A DNA stretch of 64,000 nucleotides from Salinimicrobium sp. TH3. GTDB taxonomy: Bacteria; Bacteroidota; Bacteroidia; Flavobacteriales; Flavobacteriaceae. Made by a program: the position numbers and the translations under genes. The stretch spans positions 477,900 through 541,899 of the forward strand of contig NZ_JAPONB010000002.1 of NCBI RefSeq assembly GCF_026676115.1, read 5' to 3'. Under the pieces are notes generated by a model that made no database searches, was not told the origin of the DNA, and was given only the letters and a program-made list of their open reading frames with translations. How positions within the stretch are numbered: position 1 is the first letter of the stretch; each line of letters begins with the position of its first letter. Positions 8,425 to 18,022 of this stretch are shown here, in pieces.

Positions 8425-8911
8425 AGTATCTGTTTTCATACTCTTTGTGGGAGTTTTGCTTTTTGCATCCTGTGACAAAACCCGGGTTTATGATGAATAC
8501 GAGTCTATCAACAGTGAATGGCATCGGGATTCGATTGTGAAATTTAATTTTGAAGCGCCAGATACCCTCAATAATTATAACCTGTTTATCAATCTCAGGA
8601 ATAATTCAGACTACGACTTCAGCAACATTTATTTAATTACAGAACTTAACTTTCCTAATGGTAAAGTTATGAGCGATACCCTTCAATATGAGATGGCTGC
8701 GCCTACGGGAGAATGGCTTGGCACGGGCTTTGGTGATGTAAAAGAAAGTAAGCTTTGGTATAAAGAAAATTTGAAGTTTACAGAGCCTGGAGAGTATAGT
8801 GTAAACATACAGCAGGCCATGCGTAAGCGGGACAGTGTACAGGGGATTGAAAATCTTGAAGGTATTACTGAAGTGGGTTTTAGAATAGAAGACATTAAAC
8901 AACAACAATAA
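8417..8911 (+). CDS. gldH: Gliding motility lipoprotein GldH
   Basis: GldH is a lipoprotein required for gliding in Flavobacterium. The 164-residue product has a signal peptide with lipobox LLFASC and lipidation Cys19. The start ATG at 8417 lies inside the end of ricT and gives a clean signal peptide; an upstream start would add 22 Lys/Arg-rich residues read out of frame from ricT. Neighbours ricT and pbp1A match the gldH locus of other Flavobacteria. It suggests gliding or a type IX secretion-linked surface system. Confidence 0.9.
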   Translation: MDRVSVFILFVGVLLFASCDKTRVYDEYESINSEWHRDSIVKFNFEAPDTLNNYNLFINLRNNSDYDFSNIYLITELNFPNGKVMSDTLQYEMAAPTGEWLGTGFGDVKESKLWYKENLKFTEPGEYSVNIQQAMRKRDSVQGIENLEGITEVGFRIEDIKQQQ

Positions 8912-8917
8912 TAATAG

Positions 8918-11257
8918 ATGGCAAAAACATCTGAAAAAGCAAAAAAAGAGACTGATAAAAAAAGAAATTACAGTCGCTATAAATCCTGGTTTTGGACAAT
9001 TTTTGCAATAGGAATTTCGGCAATTGTACTCCTTTTCTTGCTGGGAAGCTGGGGGGTGTTCGGTACTATGCCCACTTTTGAAGAACTTGAAAATCCTGAA
9101 ACGAATCTGGCAACAGAAATTTTCTCTTCAGATGGAGAGACCCTTGGAAAGTATTACAATGAAAACCGTACTCCGGTTAAATACGACGATCTGCCTCAAC
9201 ATTTAGTAGAAGCCCTTGTGGCAACCGAAGATGAGCGTTTTTACGAACACTCGGGAATAGACGCACGGGGAACTTTGCGTGCTGCTGTTTTTCTGGGAGA
9301 AAGAGGTGGTGCAAGTACTATTTCTCAACAGCTCGCTAAACAATTGTTTACCCAGGATGTATCTCAAAGCTTCGTGGGACGGGTTTTGCAAAAATTCAAA
9401 GAATGGATTATTGCGACCAGGCTGGAACGACAGTATACTAAAGAAGAGATCATCACTATGTATCTCAATAAGTATGACTTTATTTATCAGGCGGTAGGAG
9501 TAAGATCGGCTGCGAAAATTTATTTCGATAAAGAACCAAAAGATCTAAGACCTGAAGAGTCTGCTGTTCTGGTGGGAATGTTGGTTAATTCGGCATATTA
9601 TAATCCAGTACGGCGCCCCGAATTAGTTGAGCAGAGAAGAAATACTGTTCTGGGGCAAATGGAAAAGAACGACTACATCACCGAAGAGGAAAAAGATTCG
9701 CTTCAGCAAATTCCAATGAAGATCAAATTTACACCACAAGGGCATGATGAAGGTATTGCAACATACTTTAGGGTTTACCTGCAGGGCTTCATGAAAGACT
9801 GGATCGAAAAGAACCCAAAGCCCGATGGAAGTGAATATAATATTTACCGCGACGGATTAAAGATCTACACCAGTATCGACAGCCGCATGCAGGAGTATGC
9901 CGAAGAGGCAGTGCAAATGCATATTGCAAATCTTCAGAAGGAATTTGATAAGCAGAACAAGAACAATAAAACAGCTCCTTTTAGGGATATTTCAGAAGAG
10001 GAGATCGATAAACTTATCACAGATGCAATGCGTCGCAGTGAACGATGGAGAATTTTAAAGGATAAAGGTTTATCGAATGATGAGATCAGGAAGTCTTTTG
10101 ATACCCCAACCAAAATGGAGATCTTCTCCTGGAAAGGGAATATAGATACTACGATGACTCCCCGTGATTCCATCTATTATTACAAATCTTTCTTCCAGGC
10201 CGGGATGATGTCTATGACTCCGCAAACCGGAGAAGTTAAAGCCTGGGTGGGAGGAACTAACTTTAAGCACTTTAAATACGACCATGTAAAACAGGGAAAA
10301 AGACAGGTAGGATCAACATTTAAGCCTTTTGTTTATGCCACCGCAATTGACCAGTTGCACCTGTCACCTTGCGATACATTACCAAAAAGCCTTCATACCA
10401 TAGAAGCAGGTAAGCACGGGAATCAAAATGACTGGACGCCAAAAAACAGCGGGGGCAAAGATGATGATTACGTAGGAATGGTTAGTCTTAAGAGAGGTTT
10501 GGCAGAATCTATCAACACTGTAACTGCCAGGCTCATTGATCGTACTGGCCCCAAGCCTGTAATTGATCTTGTAGGAAAACTAGGTATTGACACTAAAAAT
10601 ATTCCTGAAGTTCCTTCAATTGCACTTGGTACGGCAGACCTGAGCGTATTCGAGATGGTTTCGGCCTACAGCACTTTTGTCAATGAAGGAGTTTATGTGA
10701 AGCCGGTAATTGTGACAAGGATCGAAGACAAGAATGGAACTATTCTCTACCAGCACGTGCCCGAAACCCGGGATGTTTTAAGTAAAGAAGCTGCTTACGT
10801 TACCCTCAACCTTCTTGAAGGGGTTACGCAGTACGGTTCGGGAACAAGATTGAGAGGCGACTGGGCTGTGAATGACCCATACTACAAAAATGTGGTTACG
10901 GGATATCCTTATAATTTCCATAGGGAAGAAATTCCTATTGCAGGGAAAACAGGAACAACCCAAAATCAAAGTGATGGGTGGTTCATTGGAATGGTGCCAA
11001 ATCTCTCTACCGGAGTATGGGTAGGAGCCGAAGACAGGGCTGTGCACTTTGGTTCCATCAGGTACGGACAAGGAGCAGCAATGGCTCTGCCAATCTGGGG
11101 AATCTATATGAAGAAGGTTTATAACGATAAAGACTTAAATATCGCTAAAGGAGCTTTTCCGCGGCCCGAAGTGGTGACAATCCAGACCGATTGTCAGGAG
11201 TTTGGACGTGGGGATGAGGATGATGTAGATCGCCTGCCAGACGAACTCGATTTCTGA
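8918..11257 (+). CDS. Penicillin-binding protein 1A (bifunctional transglycosylase/transpeptidase)
   Basis: A class A PBP of 779 residues that polymerises and cross-links peptidoglycan in the periplasm. A basic N-terminus and one membrane helix (about 28-50) precede the GT51 domain with EDERFYEHSG near 104 and STISQQLAKQL near 128. The transpeptidase domain has the active-site Ser466 in STFK (466-469), an SIN-type motif (AESINTV) and KTGT at 677-680. It is third in the ricT-gldH operon, six bases after gldH, and is followed by a strong terminator. Confidence 0.95.
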   Translation: MAKTSEKAKKETDKKRNYSRYKSWFWTIFAIGISAIVLLFLLGSWGVFGTMPTFEELENPETNLATEIFSSDGETLGKYYNENRTPVKYDDLPQHLVEALVATEDERFYEHSGIDARGTLRAAVFLGERGGASTISQQLAKQLFTQDVSQSFVGRVLQKFKEWIIATRLERQYTKEEIITMYLNKYDFIYQAVGVRSAAKIYFDKEPKDLRPEESAVLVGMLVNSAYYNPVRRPELVEQRRNTVLGQMEKNDYITEEEKDSLQQIPMKIKFTPQGHDEGIATYFRVYLQGFMKDWIEKNPKPDGSEYNIYRDGLKIYTSIDSRMQEYAEEAVQMHIANLQKEFDKQNKNNKTAPFRDISEEEIDKLITDAMRRSERWRILKDKGLSNDEIRKSFDTPTKMEIFSWKGNIDTTMTPRDSIYYYKSFFQAGMMSMTPQTGEVKAWVGGTNFKHFKYDHVKQGKRQVGSTFKPFVYATAIDQLHLSPCDTLPKSLHTIEAGKHGNQNDWTPKNSGGKDDDYVGMVSLKRGLAESINTVTARLIDRTGPKPVIDLVGKLGIDTKNIPEVPSIALGTADLSVFEMVSAYSTFVNEGVYVKPVIVTRIEDKNGTILYQHVPETRDVLSKEAAYVTLNLLEGVTQYGSGTRLRGDWAVNDPYYKNVVTGYPYNFHREEIPIAGKTGTTQNQSDGWFIGMVPNLSTGVWVGAEDRAVHFGSIRYGQGAAMALPIWGIYMKKVYNDKDLNIAKGAFPRPEVVTIQTDCQEFGRGDEDDVDRLPDELDF

Positions 11258-11290
11258 AAATAAAATAAAATTCTTCCGAATTATTTAGTA

Positions 11291-11327
11291 AAGGGTCCTT
11301 TGTATTGCAAAGGACCCTTAATTTTTT
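11291..11327 (+). terminator. Terminator of the ricT-gldH-PBP operon
   Basis: AAGGGTCCTTTG (11291-11302) pairs perfectly with CAAAGGACCCTT (11308-11319) around a 5-base loop, followed by a run of six Ts from 11322. Confidence 0.92.
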
Positions 11328-11354
11328 ATATATTTCGGAATAAAACTACCAACA

Positions 11355-12062
11355 ATGATCAATAAAACTGTAAAGGATGTTTCTGAAGCCCTTAACGGCG
11401 TTCATGATGGAATGACCTTCATGCTTGGAGGTTTTGGCCTTAGCGGGATACCCGAAAATGCCATTTCTGAACTGGTTCGTCTCAACCTGAAAAATCTTAC
11501 CTGTATATCCAATAACGCCGGAGTGGACGATTTTGGACTCGGGCTGTTACTCCAAAAGAAGCAGATCGATAAAATGGTGTCTTCCTATGTAGGTGAGAAT
11601 GCCGAATTTGAGCGCCAAATGCTTAGCGGGGAACTGGAGGTAGAACTTACTCCCCAGGGCACTCTCGCAGCCAAATGCCAGGCAGCACAACAGGGCTTTC
11701 CTGCGATCTACACCCCGGCAGGTTACGGTACTGAAGTAGCTGTTGGAAAAGAAACTCGAGAATTCGACGGAAAGATGTACGTTCTCGAGGAAGCCTATAA
11801 AGCAGATTTTGCTTTTGTAAAAGCGTGGAAAGGAGACAAGGCCGGAAATCTCATTTTTAAGGGGACCGCAAGAAACTTTAATCCGGTGATGTGCGGTGCG
11901 GCGACAATTACAGTAGCCGAAGTGGAGGAACTGGTAGAACCGGGTGAACTGGATCCAAATCAAATCCACATTCCGGGAATTTTCGTTCAGAGAATTTTCC
12001 AGGGGAAGGATTATGAGAAACGAATCGAACAAAGAACTGTTAGAAAGAAGGAAAGCGTTTAA
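11355..12062 (+). CDS. scoA: 3-oxoacid CoA-transferase subunit A
   Basis: Together with subunit B this enzyme moves CoA between succinyl-CoA and acetoacetate (or a related 3-oxoacid), linking ketone-body or fatty-acid breakdown with the TCA cycle. The 235-residue product shows the subunit A pattern: [10 protein letters not shown] near 27 and the CoA-binding region around GTLAAKCQA. It is followed 71 bases later by scoB. The gap carries an AT-rich sequence with repeated TCAAATT words. Confidence 0.92.
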   Translation: MINKTVKDVSEALNGVHDGMTFMLGGFGLSGIPENAISELVRLNLKNLTCISNNAGVDDFGLGLLLQKKQIDKMVSSYVGENAEFERQMLSGELEVELTPQGTLAAKCQAAQQGFPAIYTPAGYGTEVAVGKETREFDGKMYVLEEAYKADFAFVKAWKGDKAGNLIFKGTARNFNPVMCGAATITVAEVEELVEPGELDPNQIHIPGIFVQRIFQGKDYEKRIEQRTVRKKESV

Positions 12063-12133
12063 GCCTCTTCAGGAGTTTTGGAGAAAAATTTCATCTTCAA
12101 ATTTTCAAATTCACCAATCATCAAATTAAAAAA

Positions 12134-12787
12134 ATGTTAGATAAAAACGGAATCGCAAAACGCATTGCACAAGAGGTAAAGGACGGTTACTACGTCAACC
12201 TGGGAATAGGTATTCCAACTTTGGTTGCCAATTTCGTGCGGGATGATATAGAGGTAGAATTCCAGAGTGAAAACGGAATTCTTGGAATGGGGCCTTTCCC
12301 ATTCGAGGGAGAAGAGGATCCCGATCTTATTAACGCAGGGAAACAAACCATCACGGCTTTACCCGGAGCCAGCTTTTTTGATTCGGCTATGAGCTTTGGA
12401 ATGATTAGAGGTCAGCATGTAGATCTTACCATCCTGGGCGCTATGGAAGTGGCCGAAAATGGAGACATTGCCAACTGGAAAATTCCCGGGAAAATGGTGA
12501 AAGGTATGGGCGGTGCGATGGATCTTGTTGCCAGCGCCGAAAATATTATTGTGGCAATGATGCACACCAATCGTGAAGGAGAGTCCAAACTTCTTAAAAA
12601 ATGTACTCTTCCGCTTACAGGAGTAGGTTGTGTGACCAAGATAGTAACCAATCTTGCTGTGCTCGAAGTAACAGATAAAGGTTTTAAGCTTCTGGAAAGA
12701 GCCCCGGGAGTAAGTGTAGAGCAAATTAAAGAAGCTACCGAAGGAACTTTAATTGTGGAAGGTGAAATCCCGGAAATGAATTTATAA
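12134..12787 (+). CDS. scoB: 3-oxoacid CoA-transferase subunit B
   Basis: The catalytic subunit, 217 residues. The SENG motif is at 45-48, with Glu46 the expected nucleophile that forms the glutamyl-CoA thioester. GMGGAMDLV near 135 is also typical of subunit B. It is co-transcribed with scoA. The stop is followed after three bases by a palindromic double hairpin, whose first hairpin could act as terminator. Confidence 0.93.
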   Translation: MLDKNGIAKRIAQEVKDGYYVNLGIGIPTLVANFVRDDIEVEFQSENGILGMGPFPFEGEEDPDLINAGKQTITALPGASFFDSAMSFGMIRGQHVDLTILGAMEVAENGDIANWKIPGKMVKGMGGAMDLVASAENIIVAMMHTNREGESKLLKKCTLPLTGVGCVTKIVTNLAVLEVTDKGFKLLERAPGVSVEQIKEATEGTLIVEGEIPEMNL

Positions 12788-12790
12788 TAA

Positions 12791-12881
12791 AAGACCTGCA
12801 GGGTTTTTAAAACCTTGTAGGTCTTCTTTGTAAAAAAAATGTGCTTCAGACCTACAAGGTCAAAAGGAGACCTTGCAGGTC
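12791..12881. repeat. REP-like double hairpin (BIME), copy A
   Basis: Two imperfect palindromes in opposite orientation. Hairpin 1 pairs 12791-12807 with 12809-12825; hairpin 2 pairs 12849-12861 with 12869-12881. The core is GACCTGCAAGGT or GACCTACAAGGT, each hairpin carrying one G-T mismatch at the same stem position. The same two-hairpin unit occurs at 34473-34560 beside a RAYT gene. It lies between the convergent scoB and the gene at 12907. Confidence 0.85.
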
Positions 12882-12906
12882 AATTTCAATTCGTAATATT
12901 TCAGGA

Positions 12907-13269
12907 TTAATCCAATATAGAGGTCGAATGTTTTTCAAGATTCACAAGAAAATCTATGGCTTCATGCAGGGGTAACAACTTTCCGCGGGAATTTACCTGC
13001 GAAAAATACTTGTGCCAGCCTGCCTCTTCAATTCCGTGTTCGAATTTTTCTACTGCTTCCTCATTTGGTAATTTCCATAAAGCCATGTAGCGGTAATCGC
13101 TTCGGTATGGCGTGTGCTCATCATTCATGGCCCAACCAAGATTCTCTACTCCGCCGCGGCTCATATCATTTATAGCATCACTTACTTTGTTCATATATGC
13201 ACGACGATCTTCTTTAGAAAGATCCATCCATTCCTTAGTTACATTCCATTGTTCCACATATAAATACAT
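12907..13269 (-). CDS. Conserved protein of unknown function (120 aa)
   Basis: A cytoplasmic 120-residue protein starting MYLYVEQWN, rich in Trp, Glu and Lys. It has no signal peptide or membrane helix. The composition, with a short N-terminal beta-strand and regular amphipathic helices, recalls small dimeric alpha/beta-barrel proteins, but I see no catalytic motif. It may belong to a domain of unknown function of Bacteroidetes. It stands alone on the minus strand; about 110 empty bases separate it from the next gene. Confidence 0.65.
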   Translation of the reverse strand: MYLYVEQWNVTKEWMDLSKEDRRAYMNKVSDAINDMSRGGVENLGWAMNDEHTPYRSDYRYMALWKLPNEEAVEKFEHGIEEAGWHKYFSQVNSRGKLLPLHEAIDFLVNLEKHSTSILD

Positions 13270-13380
13270 AATTGGCTGTTTTAATTATACAAAATTCAAG
13301 AACCTCAAAAATGTCATTTTTGAACTCTCTCTCTTAAATATACTAAAAGTTTGTAACGCAGCCGGATAAATAACAGTTCC

Positions 13381-14103
13381 TTAAGGAATCTCAATATGCA
13401 TGATCTCACTCTCCTCAAGCAGCGGTTCCTGTCTTAATCTAAGGACCACCTGGGCAATGGCTACCACATCCCTTTCGCAGTAAGACACTATTCTATCCAC
13501 GTCTTCTTCCTCATAATAAACTTTACACACCTGGCTGCCGTCAATGTCTTCCTTGGGAGAAGGAATCCCCAGAACATTGCACAACAGCTTGAGAGAGGTA
13601 AAATGTTTGTAATCCCCGAATTTCCACAACTCCAGAGTGTCAAGATGAGGTACTTCCCAAGGCCTTTTTCCAAAGAGATTTAATTTGTTAGGCAACTCGA
13701 TGTTATGTATGAGCATTCTCCTGGCGATATAAGGAAAATCAAACTCCTTCCCGTTATGTGCGCACAGCAGGTGCTGAGGCTTTCCAAAGTGGCTTTCCAG
13801 AAGATCCTTAAAAGATGATAGTAGCTCCTTTTCTTCCCCGCAAAACGTGGTGGTTCTAAACGTCCTCTTCTCTCCCTGAAGAGCAAAATACCCTACAGAA
13901 ATACATACGATCTTCCCAAATTCTGCCCATATTCCGGCGCGATCGTAGAATTCTTCGGGAGTGAATTCTTCTTTACGCTGATATTTTGATTTGGATTCCC
14001 ATAGCTTCTGTTTTTCTTCAGAAAGCTGGGCAAATGTGGCATTTTCAGGAACTGTTTCAATATCGAGGAACAGTAGATTGCGGAGTGAGATTTTCTTGAT
14101 CAT
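13381..14103 (-). CDS. 3'-5' exonuclease of the RNase H-like/DnaQ superfamily
   Basis: A 240-residue predicted exonuclease related to the proofreading domain of family B polymerases. Catalytic residues can be placed: DIE at 14-16 (Exo I), HNGKEFDFPY near 117 (Exo II) and YCERDV near 218 (Exo III). No polymerase domain is present. The start ATG lies 47 bases inside the 3' end of the serine hydrolase gene; no later start would keep the DIE motif. Role in repair or RNA processing is not determined. Confidence 0.82.
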   Translation of the reverse strand: MIKKISLRNLLFLDIETVPENATFAQLSEEKQKLWESKSKYQRKEEFTPEEFYDRAGIWAEFGKIVCISVGYFALQGEKRTFRTTTFCGEEKELLSSFKDLLESHFGKPQHLLCAHNGKEFDFPYIARRMLIHNIELPNKLNLFGKRPWEVPHLDTLELWKFGDYKHFTSLKLLCNVLGIPSPKEDIDGSQVCKVYYEEEDVDRIVSYCERDVVAIAQVVLRLRQEPLLEESEIMHIEIP

Positions 14104-15241
14104 TTGCTTGAAGAGTATTTAACACCTCCTCAAGATAAAAATAAAAATCGTTCGGGTGTTCTTTGTCTTCGGGAACTTCGCCGCCTTCATGCCCCAGGCG
14201 TACAATGATGAGATCCTTCTTCGGAAGTACAATCACATATTGTCCCAGAATTCCGCGGAGGTAAAACACTTCCTGTCCCATAAATTCCTCCAGCCAGATT
14301 CCCAATCCATAATGCGGATAATCCTCCAGCTGTGGCCTAATTGATGCTGCCACATAAGCCGAATCCAGAAGTTGTTCTCCTTCCCATTTGCCGAAGTCAT
14401 TGTAAAGCTTTCCAAAGCGAGCGAAGTCCCGAGCATTGGATGATATGCAACAAAAAGCCTTTTCCATGCCGCTTTCCTCACTGTCCAGCTGCCAAAGAGC
14501 GTAATTTTCCATGCCCATAGGTTTCCAGTAGCTATTGCTCAAATATTCTGATACATTATTACCTGTGGCTTTTTCCAGGACCATTGCCAGCAACTGTGTG
14601 TTTCCACTCAAATATTTAAATTTTTCCCCCGGCTCTTCTACTAATTTTAAATCCAGGATCATTTCCCTAATATCGTCATCAAGATAGGCCTGGATGGTCA
14701 TCGAGAAAGGATTATAATAGCTTTCATCCCAGTTTAGACCCGAGGACATGGAGACGAGGTGGTGCAGCGTAAGTCTTTCATCAAACTGCGGAAAAAAATC
14801 TGCCACAGGCTGATCCAGGCTTTTCACATGCCCTTCAAAAATGGCTTTTCCCAGTAGGGCTGCTACCAGGCTTTTTGCCATTGAAAAGGAATTGGTATGT
14901 GAATATGGACCATATTCTTTAGAATAACTTTCATGCAGGATGCTGTCATTTTTTATTATGAGGAAAGCTACTGTTCCTGCTTCCTCATTCTTTTTCTGTA
15001 ATCCTTCTGAAAGTGAGAATGTGTTGTAGTTCTTATGCCGTGGCCAGGGCTGTGGATTTCCTGCTTCGATCTTTCGGTTGTCGAAGAACTTGTAGTCGTC
15101 TATATGAGCGCTAAGATGGCCTTGAAGATAGCTGGATTGGATTCCTTTAAAAATATAATCGAATTCAAACAAAAAAGCAGCTCCTACAAAAAGTACCGAA
15201 AACAAAAGGATGGAAAAAATGCCCTTTTTTAAACCTCTCAT
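14057..15241 (-). CDS. Serine hydrolase, beta-lactamase/PBP4* family
   Basis: A 394-residue protein anchored by one N-terminal helix (about 8-28), with its catalytic domain in the periplasm. The nucleophile motif SMAK is at 120-123, and YLSGN near 206 corresponds to the Y-x-N motif. Such class C beta-lactamase-like enzymes act on D-amino-acid peptides or esters; the true substrate is unknown. It shares a 4-base overlap with MGMT upstream and 47 bases with the exonuclease downstream, so the three form one transcript. Confidence 0.85.
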   Translation of the reverse strand: MRGLKKGIFSILLFSVLFVGAAFLFEFDYIFKGIQSSYLQGHLSAHIDDYKFFDNRKIEAGNPQPWPRHKNYNTFSLSEGLQKKNEEAGTVAFLIIKNDSILHESYSKEYGPYSHTNSFSMAKSLVAALLGKAIFEGHVKSLDQPVADFFPQFDERLTLHHLVSMSSGLNWDESYYNPFSMTIQAYLDDDIREMILDLKLVEEPGEKFKYLSGNTQLLAMVLEKATGNNVSEYLSNSYWKPMGMENYALWQLDSEESGMEKAFCCISSNARDFARFGKLYNDFGKWEGEQLLDSAYVAASIRPQLEDYPHYGLGIWLEEFMGQEVFYLRGILGQYVIVLPKKDLIIVRLGHEGGEVPEDKEHPNDFYFYLEEVLNTLQANDQENLTPQSTVPRY

Positions 15242-15714
15242 ATGAACAGACTTTGTTGTTTTGCGGGTTGCTCATGTTCCAGCAGCCACCTTTTTCGCCA
15301 TAAACCTCCTGCGTAACCGGTAAGGGAACCATCACTTCCAATTACTCTGTGACAGGGAATAAATATCCACAGTGGATTCTTTCCGTTGGCAGCAGCCACT
15401 GCACGTATTGCAAGGGGGTCTCCCAGCTCCTTTGCCAGGTCCATATAGGAAGTTGTTCGACCGTAAGGAATTGTGAGCAGTGCCTGCCAAACTTTTTTCT
15501 GAAAATCTGTACCCTGCGGATTCAGCTTTAGGCTGAATTCCTTCAGCTTTCCCGAAAAATACTGCTGTAATTGATCTATTGCCTCCTGAAGTTCGGGCGC
15601 CTGCAATTCAAGGTGTTCAGAAGCTTCTTCAGTTAAAGTAAGTTTAGAAATCCCTTTAGAATCACCTTCCAAAATGGCATTTCCAAGGGGGGTTTTAAGA
15701 AGGGCTTTGTTCAT
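15238..15714 (-). CDS. Methylated-DNA-[protein]-cysteine S-methyltransferase
   Basis: MGMT (Ogt type) removes methyl groups from O6-methylguanine in a suicide reaction. The 158-residue product has the active-site PCHRV with Cys121, preceded by the HTH part with YGRTTSY and AVAAANGKNP. An upstream in-frame ATG would add 55 residues read from the CNNM gene in another frame, so MNKALLKTPLG is taken as the start. It overlaps the CNNM gene by 20 bases. Confidence 0.92.
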   Translation of the reverse strand: MNKALLKTPLGNAILEGDSKGISKLTLTEEASEHLELQAPELQEAIDQLQQYFSGKLKEFSLKLNPQGTDFQKKVWQALLTIPYGRTTSYMDLAKELGDPLAIRAVAAANGKNPLWIFIPCHRVIGSDGSLTGYAGGLWRKRWLLEHEQPAKQQSLFI

Positions 15715-16798
15715 CTTTACTTTCTGTATCTTTAGGCTGGTCCTGTTTGAGGAGACCCAGCCTTTTCGCCCTTTTTTCCCAGTTTTGACGTGCCAGCACC
15801 TGCATGTCTTCAACGCTGTCGCTTTCATCCATGATCTCCAGCCCCATAAGGGTTTCGATGATGTCTTCCATGGTAACAAGACCTATTGTGTTACCATAGT
15901 GATCAACTACCATGGCCAGGTGCGTTCTTTCTCGAATAAAACGTTCAAAAAGTTGCGGAATCGGAGTTTCTTCAGCAGTCATTGGGATTTCCCTCTTAAG
16001 AATCTTGAGGGGTTCGGGGCCTTTTTGATCTAGCATTTCTTCAAGGATATCATCCTTTAGAACGAATCCTGTAATGTTATTATGCTTCTTGTGGTAAACC
16101 GGGATCCGGGAAAATTTAAGATTACGGTGCTCGCGATGAAATTGTTCTATGCTGGTGTCTTCGTCCTCGGTCACCGCCACAGAAAATGGAGTCATTACAT
16201 CTTTGGCCTTGACCTTTTTGAAGAGCAGCATATTTCTTATCACTGTCGTTTCCTGTTCTTCAAAAACTCCCTCTTCTTCAGCAACATCAGTTATTGCCAT
16301 GAATTCTTCCCGGCTCATGGAACTCACATGGGCCGATTTCCCGATTAGCTTTGTTGTAAGCATCATTAGCCATAACATCCCTGTATACTTCAGCGGAAAA
16401 ACAAATGCTTTTAATGAAGTAGCCGTAAAGCCCCCGAGAGATTTCCAGTAAGTGGCTCCTATTGTCTTCGGAATTATTTCAGAAATAATTAAAATTGCCA
16501 TGGTCATAATTGCCGAAACAATTCCAACGGCATTCCCACCGTCACCGTAAACTTTTTCGGCCTGTACTCCTACTAAAATGGCACCTACGGTATGGGCAAT
16601 AGTGTTGATCGTAAGGATCGCGATCAAAGGCTTGTCCACATCCTGCTTAAATTTAGTAAGGGTGTGGGCGTAAGTTTTACCTTCTCTAAGCTTGATCTTT
16701 AGGTAGGAGGGGGTAAAACTAAGAAATGCAGCCTCCATGATGGAGCACATAAAAGAAAAGAAAATGGCCAGTACGGCGTATAAAATGAGTAATTCCAT
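15695..16798 (-). CDS. CNNM/CorC family membrane protein with CBS domains
   Basis: A 367-residue protein with an N-terminal CNNM (DUF21) transmembrane domain (about 1-185, helices near 1-25, 58-80, 90-112, 125-150) followed by two CBS domains (about 200-330). FSFMCSIMEAAFLS at the start is typical. The family includes CorC and metazoan CNNM proteins and is linked with Mg2+ or other divalent cation efflux. The short form lacks the C-terminal CorC_HlyC domain. Operon with MGMT, hydrolase and exonuclease downstream. Confidence 0.88.
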   Translation of the reverse strand: MELLILYAVLAIFFSFMCSIMEAAFLSFTPSYLKIKLREGKTYAHTLTKFKQDVDKPLIAILTINTIAHTVGAILVGVQAEKVYGDGGNAVGIVSAIMTMAILIISEIIPKTIGATYWKSLGGFTATSLKAFVFPLKYTGMLWLMMLTTKLIGKSAHVSSMSREEFMAITDVAEEEGVFEEQETTVIRNMLLFKKVKAKDVMTPFSVAVTEDEDTSIEQFHREHRNLKFSRIPVYHKKHNNITGFVLKDDILEEMLDQKGPEPLKILKREIPMTAEETPIPQLFERFIRERTHLAMVVDHYGNTIGLVTMEDIIETLMGLEIMDESDSVEDMQVLARQNWEKRAKRLGLLKQDQPKDTESKDEQSPS

Positions 16799-16825
16799 TC
16801 AAAATTTTTAAGTTAATAATAGAAA

Positions 16826-17806
16826 CTAGAACATGATTGCTACCAGGTCATCTTTGGTGATCTTGCTAAAATATTCATCGAAATTAAACTGAGATAATTT
16901 GTTTCTAATTTCATCTTCTTGGTGTTTGGTATCCTTGAGCGCCTGCTCGATAGGGCCAATATCCCTAATGTGAAAAAAATCCCCTGTGATCCTCACCTCC
17001 TGGATGATACCGTGAATGACGTTCATATTCATTTCCAAAGTTCCGCCGGGAGTGCGGGCGCCCTGGGTAAAATTATACTCTGGTGAATAGCCAAAATTCC
17101 ATTCCCAGGTACTGTACTTTTCATCCCTTATTTTCTGAATTGCAGCAAGATCCTCGTCTGTAAATTCATACGGGCGTGCATCCTCAAATTTATTAATAAC
17201 ATAATCCATGATCTTATTGGTGAATTCATCAAGGGTTATTTTTTCGGGGAGATGGTCGCTTATATTCGTCACCCGGTTAGGCACAGATTTTACACCGCGA
17301 TCCTTGTACTTTAAAGGATTTATCTTGAGCGCGCCGCTAACATCTTTCATTTCTGAAGAAAATAAAAGCGTACCGTGATGAAGCACCTTGTTCTTAAATA
17401 CGTGCTCTGCATTTCCCGAAAATTTCTTTCCCTCGATGGTAAGATCATTGCGGCCTTCAAATTTTGCATCCACCCCGAGTTCCTTCAGCACTTCAATAAT
17501 AGGTTTGGTATAGCGTTGAAAGTCGATCATTTCATAGTTTTCTCCTGTGCGGGTAAAAGAAAAGTTGAGATTTCCCAGGTCGTGGTAAACAGCACCACCG
17601 CCAGATAATCGCCTTACAACCTTAATTCCTCTTTCCTTCACGTATTCGTAGTTGATCTCGGCCTGCGTATTTTGATGTTTGCCTACAATGATCGCGTTAT
17701 CATTACGCCACAGCATGAAACAATCTTCTTTCATGTGCTTAAAGATATATTCATCTGTAGCAATATTGAAGTAAGGGTCTGTCGAATGATGTTTAATGCA
17801 AAGCAT
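16826..17806 (-). CDS. lplA: Lipoate-protein ligase
   Basis: LplA adenylates lipoate and joins it to lipoyl domains of 2-oxoacid dehydrogenases and GcvH. The 326-residue protein has the BPL/LplA signature RRLSGGGAVYHD near 65, the specificity lysine region KFSGNAEHVF near 127, and the C-terminal lipoyl-ligase accessory domain (about 250-326). It is preceded by about 200 non-coding bases that carry the terminator of the glycoside operon. Confidence 0.92.
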   Translation of the reverse strand: MLCIKHHSTDPYFNIATDEYIFKHMKEDCFMLWRNDNAIIVGKHQNTQAEINYEYVKERGIKVVRRLSGGGAVYHDLGNLNFSFTRTGENYEMIDFQRYTKPIIEVLKELGVDAKFEGRNDLTIEGKKFSGNAEHVFKNKVLHHGTLLFSSEMKDVSGALKINPLKYKDRGVKSVPNRVTNISDHLPEKITLDEFTNKIMDYVINKFEDARPYEFTDEDLAAIQKIRDEKYSTWEWNFGYSPEYNFTQGARTPGGTLEMNMNVIHGIIQEVRITGDFFHIRDIGPIEQALKDTKHQEDEIRNKLSQFNFDEYFSKITKDDLVAIMF

Positions 17807-17948
17807 GTTATGGTTCTATTTCTCTCAAAAATAATAAAGCTAGAACGGAAACTTCACAAAAGAGAATTAATTCTGCATTTTTCGAATAGTAAACTTTAAA
17901 AAAAATTAAAAAATGCTCCTGTTTAAAAGGAGGTAGAATAATAAATAA

Positions 17949-17980
17949 GAAAATAACAGAGGCGCGATTTCCTGCGCCTC
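17949..17980 (-). terminator. Terminator of the glycoside operon
   Basis: GAGGCGC (17959-17965) pairs with GCGCCTC (17974-17980), followed on the minus strand by TGTTATTTTC. It lies about 43 bases after the methyltransferase stop codon. Confidence 0.65.
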
Positions 17981-18022
17981 CAGATTTTTACTTTGAAAAT
18001 TGTGCCACGATAAATAAAGATG

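Noticed and set aside
11547..12032. A 161-codon frame opposite scoA
   Set aside because: Shadow of scoA; composition rich in Phe, Cys and His typical of antisense frames.
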